A DNA stretch of 64,000 nucleotides, taken from contig NZ_CP041185.1 of the NCBI RefSeq assembly GCF_006517255.1, positions 2,480,001 to 2,544,000 on the forward strand. The letters run 5' to 3'. A program made the translations under genes and the position numbers. A model generated the notes under the pieces. It was not told the DNA's origin, did no database searches, and saw only the letters and a list, made by a program, of their open reading frames with translations. The stretch comes from Janthinobacterium tructae (GTDB lineage: Bacteria > Pseudomonadota > Gammaproteobacteria > Burkholderiales > Burkholderiaceae_D). The first letter of the stretch is position 1, and every line of letters starts with the position of its first letter. This document shows, piece after piece, positions 62,512-64,000 of this stretch.

Positions 62512-64000
62512 TTAGAAAGTACGTGGTTTCGGTTTGAAGGTATCAACCGTCAGCGGCTTGGTCACGACTGGCTTGTATGCCAGTCGGTTGCCTTCCGAAT
62601 ACCACAGAGTGTGCTTCATCCAGTTGTCGTCGTCACGCTGTGGATAGTCGTCCTGGGCGTGGGCGCCGCGCGATTCCTTGCGCGCCGCTGCCGAAACTAT
62701 GGTCGCTTTCGCCGTTTCGATCAGATTGTCCAGTTCCAGCGCTTCCACGCGGGCCGTGTTGAAGACCATCGATTTATCCTTGAAGGAGACGTGCTTGCGG
62801 CGCTCGTCGAGCTTCATGATTTCTTCGACGCCCTTGTTCAGCATCTCGTCGGTACGGAATACGCCGCAGTACTTCTGCATCGTTGCGCGAATGTCGTTCG
62901 CCACGCCCTGCACGGTTTCCGTGCCGGTCGAGTTTTCCAGGCGCGCCAGGCGGCCCATGGCAAATTCGGCAGCGTCGGCTGGCAAAGGCTTGTTTTCCTT
63001 GGCTTTCAGGCCGCTATTGACGATGTGGTTGCCGGCCGCGCGGCCGAAGACCACCAGGTCGAGCAGCGAGTTCGTGCCCAGGCGGTTGGCGCCGTGCACC
63101 GACACGCAGGCGCATTCGCCGATCGCGTACAGGCCGTTGACGACTTTCGCCGAATTGTCCGGACCGGTCGGGGTGACGACCTGGCCGTGGATGTTCGTCG
63201 GGATACCGCCCATCTGGTAGTGAATCGTCGGCACGACAGGAATCGGTTCCTTGGTGGCGTCGACGTTGGCGAACTTGTGGCCGATTTCCAGGATCGACGG
63301 CAGGCGCTTGGCGATGGTGTCGGCGCCGATATGACGCAGATCCAGCATCACGTGGTCCTTGTTCGGACCGCAGCCGCGGCCTTCCTTGATTTCCTGGTCC
63401 ATCGAACGCGAGACGAAATCGCGCGGTGCCAGATCCTTCAGGGTCGGCGCATAGCGCTCCATGAAGCGTTCGCCTTCGCTATTGATCAGGATGCCGCCTT
63501 CGCCGCGCACGCCTTCGGTGATCAAGACGCCCGCGCCGGCCACGCCGGTCGGGTGGAACTGCCAGAATTCCATGTCTTGCAGCGGCAGGCCGGCACGTGC
63601 CGCCATGCCCATGCCGTCGCCGGTGTTGATGAAGGCATTCGTCGAGGCGGCGAAGATACGGCCTGCGCCGCCCGTTGCCATGACCGTCGTCTTTGCTTCC
63701 AGGATCATGCATTCGCCGGTTTCCATTTCCAGCGCCACAACACCGATCACGTCGCCTTCGGCGTCACGGATCAGGTCGAGTGCCATCCATTCGACGAAGA
63801 AGTGCGTACGGGCGCGCACGTTGCGCTGGTACAGCGTGTGCAACAGGGCGTGACCGGTACGGTCGGCTGCCGCGCAAGCGCGCTGCACCGGCTTTTCGCC
63901 GAAGTGGGCCGTGTGGCCGCCGAATGGACGCTGATAGATGGTGCCGTCAGGGTTGCGGTCGAATGGCATGCCGAAGTGTTCCAGTTCGTACACGACTTTC
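62512..64000 (-). CDS. sdhA: Succinate dehydrogenase flavoprotein subunit (partial, N-terminus off window)
   Basis: About 496 residues of SdhA are seen; the N-terminus with the covalent FAD His and the start codon lies beyond 64000. The FAD/substrate signatures [55 protein letters not shown] and [20 protein letters not shown] are intact. It oxidises succinate to fumarate. The rest of the operon (sdhC, sdhD) should lie outside the window. Confidence 0.97.
   Translation of the reverse strand, partial: KVVYELEHFGMPFDRNPDGTIYQRPFGGHTAHFGEKPVQRACAAADRTGHALLHTLYQRNVRARTHFFVEWMALDLIRDAEGDVIGVVALEMETGECMILEAKTTVMATGGAGRIFAASTNAFINTGDGMGMAARAGLPLQDMEFWQFHPTGVAGAGVLITEGVRGEGGILINSEGERFMERYAPTLKDLAPRDFVSRSMDQEIKEGRGCGPNKDHVMLDLRHIGADTIAKRLPSILEIGHKFANVDATKEPIPVVPTIHYQMGGIPTNIHGQVVTPTGPDNSAKVVNGLYAIGECACVSVHGANRLGTNSLLDLVVFGRAAGNHIVNSGLKAKENKPLPADAAEFAMGRLARLENSTGTETVQGVANDIRATMQKYCGVFRTDEMLNKGVEEIMKLDERRKHVSFKDKSMVFNTARVEALELDNLIETAKATIVSAAARKESRGAHAQDDYPQRDDDNWMKHTLWYSEGNRLAYKPVVTKPLTVDTFKPKPRTF

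Overview
The window looks like a chromosomal segment of a Janthinobacterium-like member of the Oxalobacteraceae (Betaproteobacteria, Burkholderiales). The evidence is the GC-rich coding DNA, the protein character, and two gene orders typical of this order. One is ndk-rlmN-pilF-rodZ-ispG-hisS-yfgM-bamB-der-hfq-hflX-hflK-hflC-hisZ-purA. The other is the TCA block sdhA-sdhB-sdhE-gltA ... odhA-odhB-odhL-zapE. The assignment is by recognition only; no database search was made.

Layout. At 1-14.8 kb there is a partial sugar dehydrogenase subunit, a lipoprotein hydrolase and three near-identical tRNA-Asn genes, each with its own promoter and terminator and with a Dabb protein between two of them. These are followed by tyrB, uvrB, a DUF3224/AraC pair, an intact IS4-family element sitting against a MITE-like hairpin, a flavin reductase, an AI-2E-family permease and a coupled GNAT / WD40-like / NIPSNAP operon. 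At 14.2-31.1 kb lies the large minus-strand housekeeping supercluster, from ndk (upstream end) to purA and a phosphoribosyltransferase. It covers nucleotide synthesis, rRNA methylation, pilus assembly, cell shape, isoprenoid synthesis, histidyl-tRNA charging, outer-membrane assembly, ribosome GTPases, Hfq and HflKC. At 31.3-37.5 kb are a BI-1 membrane protein, a LysR regulator, cyclopropane fatty acid synthase, a JmjC-like cupin and a secreted chitinase. At 37.9-43.0 kb are rlmD and the surE-pcm-nlpD-rpoS stationary-phase operon.

At 43.1-46.2 kb a two-gene accessory cassette, a TIR-domain protein plus a KGGTGRT ParA-like ATPase fused to TPRs, sits between surE and dinG. It is the strongest candidate here for an unusual biological system, probably NAD-linked signalling or conflict. 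At 46.5-64 kb are dinG, ydcH, a lipoprotein, zapE and the 2-oxoglutarate dehydrogenase genes with a PspC protein embedded. Next comes a four-gene redox/regulator insertion that includes a decayed metallo-beta-lactamase-fold gene with all its metal ligands replaced. The window ends with gltA, sdhE, sdhB and a partial sdhA.

Starts were chosen from Shine-Dalgarno (SD) spacing, signal peptides and expected family N-termini. Repeats and hairpins were found by eye.
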